Assembly (NCBI RefSeq): GCF_031143425.1
Contig: NW_027150012.1
Location: 92,446-156,445, forward strand
Direction: 5' to 3'
Origin: Pleurodeles waltl
Taxonomy: Eukaryota; Chordata; Amphibia; Caudata; Salamandridae
Length of the DNA: 64,000 nt
The position numbers and the translations under genes are program-made. The notes below the pieces were generated by a model. That model did no database searches. It was not told the DNA's origin and saw only the letters and a list, made by a program, of their open reading frames with translations. Below are positions 50,601 through 62,073 of the stretch, piece by piece (the first letter of the stretch is position 1; every line of letters starts with the position of its first letter).

Positions 50601-53600
50601 GTGACTTGTGTGGCTCGGACCAGGTTCTGTTACCCAGAATCCTTTGCAAACCTCAGAATTTGGCTAAAAAAACACATGTTCCTCACATTTCTGTGGCAGA
50701 AAGTTCTGGAATCTGAGAGGAGCCACAAATTTCCTTCCACCCAGCGTTCCCCCACATCTCCCGATAAAAATGATACCACACTTGTGTGGGTAGGCCTAGC
50801 GCCCGCAACAGGAAACGCCCCAAAGCGCAACGTGGACACAGCCAAATTTTTGAAGGAAAACAGAGGTGTTTTTTGCAAAGTGCCTACCTGTAGATTTTTG
50901 CCTGTAGCTCAGCCGCCACCTAGGGAAACCTACCAAACCTGTGCATTTCTGAAAACTAGAGACCTAGGGGAATCCAAGATGGGGTGACTTGTTTGGCTCG
51001 GACCAGGTTCTGTTACCCAGAATCCTTTGCAAACCTCAGAATTTGGCTAAAAAAACACATGTTCCTCACATTTCTGTGGCAGAAAGTTCTGGAATCTGAG
51101 AGGAGCCACAAATTTCCTTCCACCCAGCGTTCCCCCACGTCTCCCGATAAAAATGATACCTCACTTGTGTGGGTAGGCCTAGCGACGGCGACAGGAAACG
51201 CCCCAAAGCGCAACGTGGACACAGCCACATTTTTGAAGGAAAACAGAGGTGTTTTTTGCAAAGTGCCTACCTGTAGATTTTGGCCTGTAGCTCAGCTGCC
51301 ACCTAGGGAAACCTACCAAACCTGTGCATTTCTGAAAACTAGAGACCTAGGGGAATCCAAGATGGGGTGACTTGTGTGGCTCGGACCAGGTTCTGTTACC
51401 CAGAATCCTTTGCAAACCTCAAAATTTGGCTAAAAAAACACATGTTCCTCACATTTCTGTGGCAGAAAGTTCTGGAATCTGAGAGGAGCCACAAATTTCC
51501 TTCCACCCAGCGTTCCCCCACTTCTCCCGATAAAAATGATGCCTCACTTGTGTGGGTAGGCCTAGCGCCCGCGACAGGAAACGCCCCAAAGCGCAACGTG
51601 GACACAGCCAAATTTTCGAAGGAAAACAGAGGTGTTTTTTGCAAAGTGCCTACCTGTAGATTTTGGCCTGTAGCTCAGCCGCCACCTAGGCAAACCTACC
51701 AAACCTGTACATTTCTGAAAACTAGAGACCTAGGGGAATCCAAGATGGGGTGACTTGTGTGGCTCGGACCAGGTTCTGTTACCCAGAATCCTTTGCAAAC
51801 CTCAGAATTTGGCTAAAAAAACACATGTTCCTCACATTTCTGTGGCAGAAAGTTCGGGAATCTGAGAGGAGCCACAAATTTCCTTCCACCCAGCGTTCCC
51901 TCACGCCTCCCGATAAAAATGATACCTCACTTGTGTGGGTAGGCCTAGCGCCCGCGACAGGAAACGCCCCAAAGCGCAACGTGGACACAGCCAAATTTTT
52001 GAAGGAAAACAGAGGTGTTTTTTGCAAAGTGCCTACCTGTAGATTTTGGCCTGTAGCTCAGCCGCCACCTAGGGAAACCTACCAAACCTGTGCATTTCTG
52101 AAAACTAGAGACCTAGGGGAATCCAAGATGGGGTGACTTGTGTGGCTCGGACCAGGTTCTGTTACCCAGAATCCTTTGCAAACCTCAAAATTTGGCTAAA
52201 AAAAGACATGTTCCTCACATTTCTGTGGCAGAAAGTTCTGGAATCTGAGAGGAGCCACAAATTTCCTTCCACCCAGCGTTCCCCCACGTCTCCCGATAAA
52301 AATGATACCTCACTTGTGTGGGTAGGCCTAGCGCCCGCGACAGGAAACGCCCCAAAGAGCAACGTGGACACAGCCAAATTTTTGAAGGAAAACAGAGGTG
52401 TTTTTTGCAAAGTGCCTACCTGTAGACTTTGGCCTGTAGCTCAGCCGCCACCTAGGCAAACCTACCAAACCTGTACATTTCTGAAAACTAGAGACCTAGG
52501 GGAATCCAAGATGGGGTGACTTGTGTGGCTCGGACCAGGTTCTGTTACCCAGAATCCTTTGCAAACCTCAGAATTTGGCTAAAAAAACACATGTTCCTCA
52601 CATTTCTGTGGCAGAAAGTTCTGGAATCTGAGAGGAGCCACAAATTTCCTTCCACCCAGCGTTCCCTCACGTCTCCTGATAAAAATGATACCTCACTTGT
52701 GTGGGTAGGCCTAGCGCCCGCGACAGGAAACGCCCCAAAGCGCAACGTGGACACAGCCACATTTTTGAAGGAAAACAGAGGTGTTTTTTGCAATGTGCCT
52801 ACCTGTAGATTTTGGCCTGTAGCTCAGCCGCCACCTAGGGAAACCTACCAAACCTGTGCATTTCTGAAAACTAGAGACCTAGGGGAATCCAAGATGGGGT
52901 GACTTGTGTGGCTCGGACCATGTTCTGTTACCCAGAATCCTTTGCAAACCTCAAAATTTGGCTAAAAAAAACACATGTTCCTCACATTTCTGTGGCAGAA
53001 AGTTCTGGAATCTGAGAGGAGCCACAAATTTCCTTCCACCCAGCGTTCCCCCACGTCTCCCGGTAAAAATGATACCTCACTTGTGTGGGTAGGCCTAGCG
53101 CCCGCGACAGGAAACGCCCCAAAGCGCAACGTGGACACAGCCAAATTTTTGAAGGAAAACAGAGGTGTTTTTTGCAAAGTGCCTACCTGTAGATTTTGGC
53201 CTGTAGCTCAGCCGCCACCTAGGGAAACCTACCAAACCTGTGCATTTCTGAAAACTACAGACCTAGGGGAATCCAAGATGGGGTGACTTGTGTGGCTCGG
53301 ACCAGGTTCTGTTACCCAGAATCCTTTGCAAACCTCAGAATTTGGCTAAAAAAACACATGTTCCTCACATTTCTGTGGCAGAAAGTTCTGGAATCTGAGA
53401 GGAGCCACAAATTTCCTTCCACCCAGCGTTCCCCCACGTCTCCCGATAAAAATGATACCTCACTTGTGTGGGTAGGCCTAGCGCCCGCGACAGGAAACGC
53501 CCCAAAGCGCAACGTGGACACAGCCACATTTTTGAAGGAAAACAGAGGTGTTTTTTGCAAAGTGCCTACCTGTAGATTTTGGCCTGTAGCTCAGCCGCCA

Positions 53601-53665
53601 CCTAGGGAAACCTACCAAACCTGTGCATTTCTGAAAACTAGAGACCTAGGGGAATCCAAGATGGG
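50601..53665 (+). repeat. Eight-unit tandem duplication, copy 2
   Basis: Units 50601 to 53283. Shared rare states with copy 1: CCGCAACAGG with ATACCACACTTG; CTTGTTTGGCTCGG and GCGACGGCG; AATGATGCC; AAAGAGCAACG with TAGACTTTGG in 52133 and 49070; GTTCCCTCACG with CTCCTGAT in 52516 and 49453. Exceptions are 51750, which resembles 41413, and 53283, which is a near-consensus unit where copy 1 has the hybrid. Private changes include AAATTTTCGAAGG in 51367, AAAAAAGACATG in 52133 and an A8 run in 52899. Confidence 0.9.
53283..53665 (+). repeat. Reference satellite unit (383 bp, near-consensus)
   Basis: This copy carries the common state at almost every variable site and serves as the reference. It contains the 7-A tract after GGCT, TTCCTTCCACCCAGCG, CACGTCTCCCGATAAAAATG, a CpG-rich segment, the form CCACATTTTTGAAGG at the main A/C site, GTGTTTTTTGCAAAGTG, TGTAGCTCAGCCGCCACC, CCTAGGGAAACC and the second CCTAGG about 44 bp later. 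Common alternative states elsewhere are CAAAATTTGG for CAGAATTTGG, CCGGTAAAAA for CCGATAAAAA, GCACAACG for GCGCAACG, GCAATGTGCC for GCAAAGTGCC, CCTAGGCAAACC for CCTAGGGAAACC, GTACATTT for GTGCATTT and ACTACAGACC for ACTAGAGACC. These combine into recurring haplotypes that allow copies to be matched over long distances. Confidence 0.9.
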
Positions 53666-56600
53666 GTGACTTGTGTGGCTCGGACCAGGTTCTGTTAACC
53701 AGAATCCTTTGCAAACCTCAAAATTTGGCTAAAAAAACACATGTTCCTCACATTTCTGTGGCAGAAAGTTCTGGAATCTGAGAGGAGCCACAAATTTCCT
53801 TCCACCCAGCGTTCCCCACGCCTCCCGATAAAAATGATACCTCACTTGTGTGGGTAGGCCTAGCGCCCGCGACAGGAAACGCCCCAAAGCGCAACGTGGA
53901 CACAGCCAAATTTTTGAAGGAAAACAGAGGTGTTTTTTTGCAAAGTGCCTACCTGTAGATTTTGGCCTGTAGCTCAGCCGCCACCTAGGCAAACCTACCA
54001 AACCTGTACATTTCTGAAACTAGAGACCTAGGGGAATCCAAGATGGGGTGACTTGTGTGTCTCGGACCAGGTTCTGTTACCCAGAATCCTTTGCAAACCT
54101 CAGAATTTGGCTAAAAAAACACATGTTCCTCACATTTCTGTGGCAGAAAGTTCGGGAATCTGAGAGGAGCCACACATTTCCTTCCACCCAGCGTTCCCTC
54201 ACGCCTCCTGATAAAAATGATACCTCACTTGTGTGGGTAGGCCCAACGCCCGCGACAGGAAACGCCCCAAGCGCAACGTGGACACAGCCAAATTTTTGAA
54301 GGAAAACAGAGGTGTTTTTTGCAAAGTGCCTACCTGTAGATTTTGGCCTGTAGCTCAGCCGCCACCTAGGCAAACCTACCAAACCTGTACATTTCTGAAA
54401 ACTAGAGACCTAGGGGAATCCAGGATGGGGTGACTTGTGTGGCTCGGACCAGGTTCTGTTACCCAGAATCCTTTGCAAACCTCAGAATTTGGGCTAAAAA
54501 AACACATGTTCCTCATACTTCTGAGGCAGAAAGTTCTGGAATCTGAGAGGAGCCACAAATTTCCTTCCACCCAGCGTTCCCCCACGTCTCCCGGTAAAAA
54601 TGATACCTCACTTGTGTGGGTAGGCCTAGCGCCCGCGACAGGAAACGCCCAAAGCGCAACGTGGACACAGCCACATTTTTGAAGGAAAACAGAGGTGTTT
54701 TTGGCAATGTGCCTACCTGTAGATTTTGGCCTGTAGCTCAGCCGCCACCTAGGGAAACCTACCAAACCTGTGCATTTCTGAAAACTAGAGACCTAGGGGA
54801 ATCCAAGATGGGGTAACTTGTGTGGCTCGGACCAGGTTCTGTTACCCAGAATCCTTTGCAAACCTCAAAATTGGCTAAAAAAACACATGTTCCTCACATT
54901 TCTGTGGCAGAAAGTTCTGGAATCTGAGAGGAGCCACAAATTTCCTTCCACGCAGCGTTCCCCCACGTCTCCCGGTAAAAATTATACCTCACTTGTGTGG
55001 GTAGGCCTAGCGCCCGCGACAGGAAACGCCCCAAAGCGCAACGTGGACACAGCCAAATTTTGAAGGAAAACAGAGGTGTTTTTTGCAAAGTGCCTACCTG
55101 TAGATTTTGGCCTGTAGCTCAGCCGCCACCTAGGGAAACCTACCAAACCTGTGCATTTCTGAAACTACAGACCTAGGGGAATCCAAGATGGGGTGACTTG
55201 TGTGGCTCGGACCAGGTTCTGTTACCCAGAATCCTTTGCAAACCTCAAAATTTGGCTAAAAAAACACATGTTCCTCACATTTCTGTGGCAGAAAGTTCTG
55301 GAATCTGAGAGGAGCCACAAATTTCCTTCCACCCAGCGTTCCCCCATGTCTCCCGATAAAAATGATACCTCACTTGTGTGGGTAGGCCTAGCGCCCGCGA
55401 CAGGAAACGCCCCAAAGCACAACGTGGACACAGCCAAATTTTTGAAGGAAAACAGAGGTGTTTTTTGCAAAGTGCCTACCTGTAGATTTTGGCCTGTAGC
55501 TCACCTGCCACCTAGGCAAACCTACCAAACCTGTACATTTCTGAAAACTAGAGACCTAGGGGAATCCAAGATGGGGTGACTTGTGTGGCTCGGACCAGGT
55601 TCTGTTACCCAGAATCCTTTGCAAACCTCAGAATTTGGCTAAAAAAACACATGTTCCTCACATTTCTGTGGCAGAAAGTTCTGGAATCTGAGAGGAGCCA
55701 CAAATTTCCTTCCACCCAGCGTTCCTCCATGTCTCCCGATAAAAATGATACCTCACTTGTGTGGGTAGGCCTAGCGCCCGCGACAGGAAACGCCCCAAAG
55801 CGCAACGTGGACACAGCCACATTTTTTAAGGAAAACAGAGGTGTTTTTTGCAAAGTGCCTACCTGTAGATTTTGGCCTGTAGCTCAGCCGCCACCTAGGG
55901 AAACCTACCAAACCTGTGCATTTCTGAAAACTAGAGACCTAGGGGAATCCAAGATGGGGTGACTTGTGTGGCTCGGACCAGGTTCTGTTACCCAGAATCC
56001 TTTGCAAACCTCAAAATTTGGCTAAAAAAACACATGTTCCTCACATTTCTGTGGCAGAAAGTTCTGGAATCTGAGAGGAGCCACAAATTTCCTTCCACCC
56101 AGCGTTCCCCCACGCCTCCCGATAAAAATGATACCTCACTTGTGTGGGTAGGCCTAGCGCCCGCGACAGGAAACGCCCCAAAGCGCAACGTGGACACAGC
56201 CAAATTTTTGAAGGAAAACAGAGGTTTTTTTTGCAAAGTGCCTACCTGTAGATTTTGGCCTGTAGCTCAGCCGCCACCTAGGGAAACCTACCAAACCTGT
56301 GCAGTTCTGAAAACTAGAGACCTAGGGGAATCCAAGATGGGGTGACTTGTGTGGCTCGGACCAGGTTCTGTTACCCAGAATCCTTTGCAAACCTCAGAAT
56401 TTGGCTAAAAAAACACATGTTCCTCACATTTCTGTGGCAGAAAGTTCTGGAATCTGAGAGGAGCCACAAATTTCAATCCACCCAGCGTTCCCCCACGTCT
56501 CCCGATAAAAATGATACCTCACTTGTGTGGGTAGGCCTAGTGCCCGCGACAGGAAACGCCCCAAAGCGCAACGTGGACACAGCCAAATTTTTGAAGGAAA

Positions 56601-57106
56601 ACAGAGGTGTTTTTTGCAAAGTGCCTACCTGTAGATTTTGGCCTGTAGCTCAGCCGCCACCTAGGGAAACCTACCAAACCTGTGCATTTCTGAAAACTAG
56701 AGACCTAGGGGAATCCAAGATGGGGTGACTTGTGTGGCTCGGACCAGGTTCTGTTCCCCAGAATCCTTTGCAAACCTCAAAATTTGGCTAAAAAAACACA
56801 CGTTCCTCACATTTCTGTGGCAGAAAGTTCTGGAATCTGAGAGGAGCCACAAATTTCCTTCCACCCAGCGTTCCCCCACGTCTCCCGATAAAAATGATTC
56901 CTCACTTGTGTGGGTAGGCCTAGCGCCCGCGACAGGAAATGCCCCAAAGCGCAACGTGGACACAGCCACATTTTTGAAGGAAAACAGAGGTGTTTTTTGC
57001 AAAGTGCCTACCTGTAGATTTTGGCCTGTAGCTCAGCTGCCAACTAGGGAAACCTACCAAACCTGTGCATTTCTGAAACTAGAGACCTAGGGGAATCCAA
57101 GATGGG
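53666..57106 (+). repeat. Diverged copy of the cassette (m1 to m10)
   Basis: Units 53666, 54048, 54430, 54813, 55193, 55576, 55959, 56342 and 56725 run parallel to cassette m1-m10 with one unit missing and one hybrid. Types: m1-like (CACGCCTCC, CCTAGGCAAACC); a mixed unit (GTTCGGGAATC, CCACACATTT, CTCACGCC); m4-like (TTTTTGGCAATG); m5-like (GGTAAAAATTA); m6 (CTCACCTGCC); m7-like (CATTTTTTAAGG); m8 (CACGCCTCC); m9-like (CTAGTGCCC); m10-like on the left (GTTCCCCAG). Units 55193 and 55576 share CCATGTCTCC. Indels are frequent from 53690 to 55190, and unit 54430 is the most altered (TTTGGGCTAAA, CCTCATACTTCTGAGG). Confidence 0.8.
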
Positions 57107-58254
57107 GTGACTTGTGTGGCTCGGACCAGGTTCTGTTACCCAGAATCCTTTGCAAACCTCAAAATTTGGCTGAAAAAACACATGTTCCTCACATTTCTGT
57201 GGCAGAAAGTTCTGGAATCTGAGAGGAGCCACAAATTTCCTTCCACCCAGCGTTCCCCCACGTCTCCCGATAAAAATGATACCTCACTTGTGTGGGTAGG
57301 CCTAGCGCCCGCGACAGGAAACGCCCCAAAGCGCAACGTGGACACAGCCACATTTTTTAAGGAAAACAGAGGTGTTTTTTGCAAAGTGCCTACCTGTAGA
57401 TTTTGGCCTGTAGCTCAGCCGCCACCTAGGGAAACCTACCAAACCTATGCATTTCTGAAAACTAGAGACCTAGGGGAATCCAAGATGGGGTGACTTGTGT
57501 GGCTCGGACCAGGTTCTGTTCCCCAGAATCCTTTGCAAACCTCAACATTTGGCTAAAAAAACACATGTTCCTCACATTTCTGTGGCAGAAAGTTCTGGAA
57601 TCTGAGAGGAGCCACAAATTTTCTTCCACCCAGCGTTCCCCCACGTCTCCCGATAAAAATGATACCTCACTTGTGTGGGTAGGCCTAGCGCCCGCGACAG
57701 GAAACGCCCCAAAGCGCAACGTGGACACAGCCAAATTTTTGAAGGAAAACAGTGGTGTTTTTTGCAAAGTGCCTACCTGTAGATTTTGGCCTGTAGCTCA
57801 GCCGCCACCTAGGCAAACCTACCAAACCTGTGCATTTCTGAAAACTAGAGACTTAGGGGAATCCAAGATGGGGTGACTTGTGTGGCCCGGACCAGGTTCT
57901 GTTACCCAGAATCCTTTGCAAACCTCAGAATTTGGCTACAAAAACAAATGTTCCTAACATTTCTGTGGCAGAAAGTTCTGGAATCTGAGAGGAGCCACAA
58001 ATTTCCTTCCACCCAGCGTTTCCCCACTTCTCCCGATAAAAATGACACCTCACTTGTGTGGGTAGGCGTAGCGCCCGCGACAGGAAACGCCCCAAAGCGC
58101 AACGTGGACACAGCCAAATTTTTGAAAGAAAACAGAGGTGTTTTTTGCAAAGTGCCTACCTGTAGATTTTGGCCTGTAGCTCAGCCGCCACCTAGGGAAA
58201 CCTACCAAACCTGTGCATTTCTGAAACTAGAGACCTAGGGGAATCCAAGATGGG
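57107..58254 (+). repeat. Short-form m7-m10-m11 block (partner 21893-23040)
   Basis: Units 57107, 57490 and 57873 match 21893, 22276 and 22659 at about 35.2 kb (92 units), sharing CATTTTTTAAGG with ACCTATGC, GTTCCCCAG with ACAGTGGTG and GACTTAGGGG, and GGCCCGG with CACTTCTCCCG and the TGAAACTAG end. Unit 57107 has CAAAATTTGGCTGAAAAAAC on its left, so it is a hybrid with a GGCTGAAAA-type unit. Confidence 0.88.
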
Positions 58255-61200
58255 GTGACTTGTGTGGCTCGGACCAGGTTCTGTTACCCAGAATCCTTTG
58301 CAAACCTCAAAATTTGGCTAAAAAAACACATGTTCCTCACATTTCTGTGGCAGAAAGTTCTGGAATCTGAGAGGAGCCACAAATTTCCTTCCACCCAGCG
58401 TTCCCCCACGCCTCCCGATAAAAATGATACCTCACTTGTGTGGGTAGGCCTAGCGCCCGCGACAGGAAACGCCCCAAAGCGCAACGTGGACACAGCCAAA
58501 TTTTTGAAGGAAAACAGAGGTGTTTTTTGCAAAGTGCCTACCTGTAGATTTTGGCCTGTAGCTCAGCCGCCACCTAGGCAAACCTACCAAACCTGTACAT
58601 TTCTGAAAACTAGAGACCTAGGGGAATCCAAGATGGGGTGACTTGTGTGGCTCGGACCAGGTTCTGTTACCCAGAATCCTTTGCAAACCTCAGAATTTGG
58701 CTAAAAAAACACATGTTCCTCACATTTCTGTGGCAGAAAGTTCTGGAATCTGAGAGGAGCCACACATTTCCTTCCACCCAGCGTTCCCCCACGTCTCCCG
58801 GTAAAAATGATACCTCACTTGTGTGGGTAGGCCTAGCGCCCGCGACAGGAAACGCCCCAAAGCGCAACGTGGACACAGCCACATTTTTGAAGGAAAACAG
58901 AGGTGTTTTTTGCAATGTGCCTACGTGTAGATTTTGGCCTGTAGCTCAGCCGCCACCTAGGGAAACCTACCAAACCTGTGCATTTCTGAAAACTAGAGAC
59001 CTAGGGGAATCCAAGATGGGGTAACTTGTGTGGCTCGGACCAGGTTCTGTTACCCAGAATCCTTTGCAAACCTCAAATTTGGCTAAAAAAACACATGTTC
59101 CTCACATTTCTGTGGCAGAAAGTTCTGGAATCTGAGAGGAGCCACAAATTTCCTTCCACCCAGCGTTCCCCCACGTCTCCCGGTAAAAATTATACCTCAC
59201 TTGTGTGGGTAGGCCTAGCGTCCGCGACACGAAACGCCCAAAGCGCAACGTGGACACAGCCAAATTTTTGAAGGAAAACAGAGGTGTTTTTTGCAAAGTG
59301 CCTACCTGTAGATTTTGGCCTGTAGCTCAGCTGCCACCTAGGGAAACCTACCAAACCTGTGCATTTCTGAAAACTACAGACCTAGGGGAATCCAAGATGG
59401 GGTGACTTGTGTGGCTCGGACCAGGTTCTGTTACCCAGAATCCTTTGCAAACCTCAAAATTTGGCTAAAAAAACACATGTTCCTCACATTTCTGTGGCAG
59501 AAAGTTCGGAATCTGAGAGGAGCCACAAATTTCCTTCCACCCAGCGTTCCCCCACGTCTCCCGGTAAAAATGATACCTCACTTGTGTGGGTAGGCCTAGC
59601 GCCCGCGACAGGAAACGCCCCAAAGCGCAACGTGGACACAGCCACATTTTTGAAGGAAAACAGAGGTGTTTTTGGCAATGTGCCTACCTGTAGATTTTGG
59701 CCTGTAGCTCAGCCGCCACCTAGGGAAACCTACCAAACCTGTGCATTTCTGAAAACTAGAGACCTAGGGGAATCCAAGATGGGGTAACTTGTGTGGCTCG
59801 GACCAGGTTCTGTTACCCAGAATCCTTTGCAAACCTCAAAATTTGGCTAAAAAAACACATGTTCCTCACATTTCTGTGGCAGAAAGTTCTGGAATCTGAG
59901 AGGAGCCACAAATTTCCTTCCACCCAGCGTTCCCCCACGTCTCCCGGTAAAAATTATACCTCACTTGTGTGGGTAGGCCTAGCGCCCGCGACAGGAAAAT
60001 GCCCCAAAGCGCAACGTGGACACAGCCAAATTTTTGAAGGAAAACAGAGGTGTTTTTTGCAAAGTGCCTACCTGTAGATTTTGGCCTGTAGCTCAGCCGC
60101 CACCTAGGGAAACCTACCAAACCTGTGCATTTCTGAAAACTACAGACCTAGGGGAATCCAAGATGGGTGACTTGTGTGGCTCGGACCAGGTTCTGTTACC
60201 CAGAATCCTTTGCAAACCTCAAAATTTGGCTAAAAAAACACATGTTCCTCACATTTCTGTGGCAGAAAGTTCTGGAATCTGAGAGGAGCCACAAATTCCT
60301 TCCACCCAGCGTTCCCCCACGTCTCCCGATAAAAATGATACCTCACTTGTGTGGGTAGGCCTAGCGCCCGCGACAGGAAACGCCCCAAAGCACAACGTGG
60401 ACACAGCCAAATTTTTGAAGGAAAACAGAGGTGTTTTTTGCAAAGTGCCTACCTGTAGATTTTGGCCTGTAGCTCACCTGCCACCTAGGCAAACCTACCA
60501 AACCTGTACATTTCTGAAAACTAGAGACCTAGGGAATCCAAGATGGGGTGACTTGTGTGGATCGGACCAGGTTCTGTTACCCAGAATCCTTTGCAAACCT
60601 CAGAATTTGGCTAAAAAAACACATGTTCCTCACATTTCTGTGGCAGAAAGTTCTGGAATCTGAGAGGAGCCACAAATTTCCTTCCACCCAGCGTTCCCCC
60701 ACGTCTCCCGATAAAATGATACCTCACTTGTGTGGGTAGGCCTAGCGCCCGCGACAGGAAACGCCCCAAAGCGCAACGTGGACACAGCCACATTTTTTAA
60801 GGAAAACAGAGGTGTTTTTTGCAAAGTGCCTACCTGTAGATTTTGGCCTGTAGCTCAGCCGCCACCAAGGGAAACCTACCAAACCTATGCATTTCTGAAA
60901 CTAGAGACCTAGGGGAATCCAAGATGGGGTGACTTGTGTGGCTCGGACCAGGTTCTGTTACCAGAATCCTTTGCAAACCTCAAAATTTGGCTAAAAAAAC
61001 ACATGTTCCTCACATTTCTGTGGCAGAAAGTTCTGGAATCTGAGAGGAGCCACAAATTTCCTTCCACCCAGCGTTCCCCCACGCCTCCCGATAAAAATGA
61101 TACCTCACTTGTGTGGGTAGGCCTAGCGCCCGCGACAGGAAACGCCCCAAAGCGCAACGTGGACACAGCCAAATTTTGAAGGAAAACAGAGGTGTTTTTT

Positions 61201-62073
61201 GCAAAGTGCCTACCTGTAGATTTTGGCCTGTAGCTCAGCCGCCACCTAGGGAAACCTACCAAACCTGTGCATTTCTGAAAACTAGAGACCTAGGGGAATC
61301 CAAGATGGGGTGACTTGTGTGGCTCGGACCAGGTTCTGTTACCAGAATCCTTTGCAAACCTCAGAATTTGGCTAAAAAAACACATGTTCCTCACATTTCT
61401 GTGGCAGAAAGTTCTGGAATCTGAGAGGAGCCACAAATTTCCTTCCACCCAGCGTTTCCCCACTTCTTCCGATAAAAATGACACCTCACTTGTGTGGGTA
61501 GGCGTAGCGCCCGCGACAGGAAACGCCCCAAAGCGCAACGTGGACACAGCCAAATTTTTGAAAGAAAACAGAGGTGTTTTTGCAAAGTGCCTACCTGTAG
61601 ATTTTGGCCTGTAGCTCAGCCGCCACCTAGGGAAACCTACCAAACCTGTGCATTTCTGAAAACTAGAGACCTAGGGGAATCCAAGATGGGGTGACTTGTG
61701 TGGCTCGGACCAGGTTCTGTTACCCAGAATCCTTTGCAAACCTCAAAATTTGGCTAAAAAAACACATGTTCCTCACATTTCTGTGGCAGAAAGTTCTGGA
61801 ATCTGAGAGGAGCCACAAATTTCCTGCCACCCAGCGTTCCCCCACATCTCCCGATAAAAATGATACCTCACTTGTGTGGGTAGGCCTAGCGCCCGCGACA
61901 GGAAACGCCCCAAAGTGCAACGTGGACACAGCCACATTTTTGAAGGAAAACAGAGGTGTTTTTTGCAAAGTGCCTACCTGTAGATTTTGGCCTGTAGCTC
62001 AGCCGCCACCTAGGGAAACCTACCAAACCTGTGCATTTCTGAAAACTAGAGACCTAGGGGAATCCAAGATGGG
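58255..62073 (+). repeat. 12-unit cassette, copy C (10 units left)
   Basis: Units 58255, 58638, 59021, 59402, 59784, 60167, 60548, 60929, 61310 and 61691 match copy B at 23041-27636. GCGACACGAAACG in unit 59021, shared with 23807 and not with copy A, shows that copy C is nearer to copy B. Unit 61310 is ordinary on the left (CAGAATTTGG, GGCTAAAAAAAC) and m11 on the right (CACTTCTTCCG, GGCGTAGCG), so m9, m10 and m11 have been fused into one unit with loss of two. Single-base indels are very frequent from 59.0 kb on. Confidence 0.9.
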
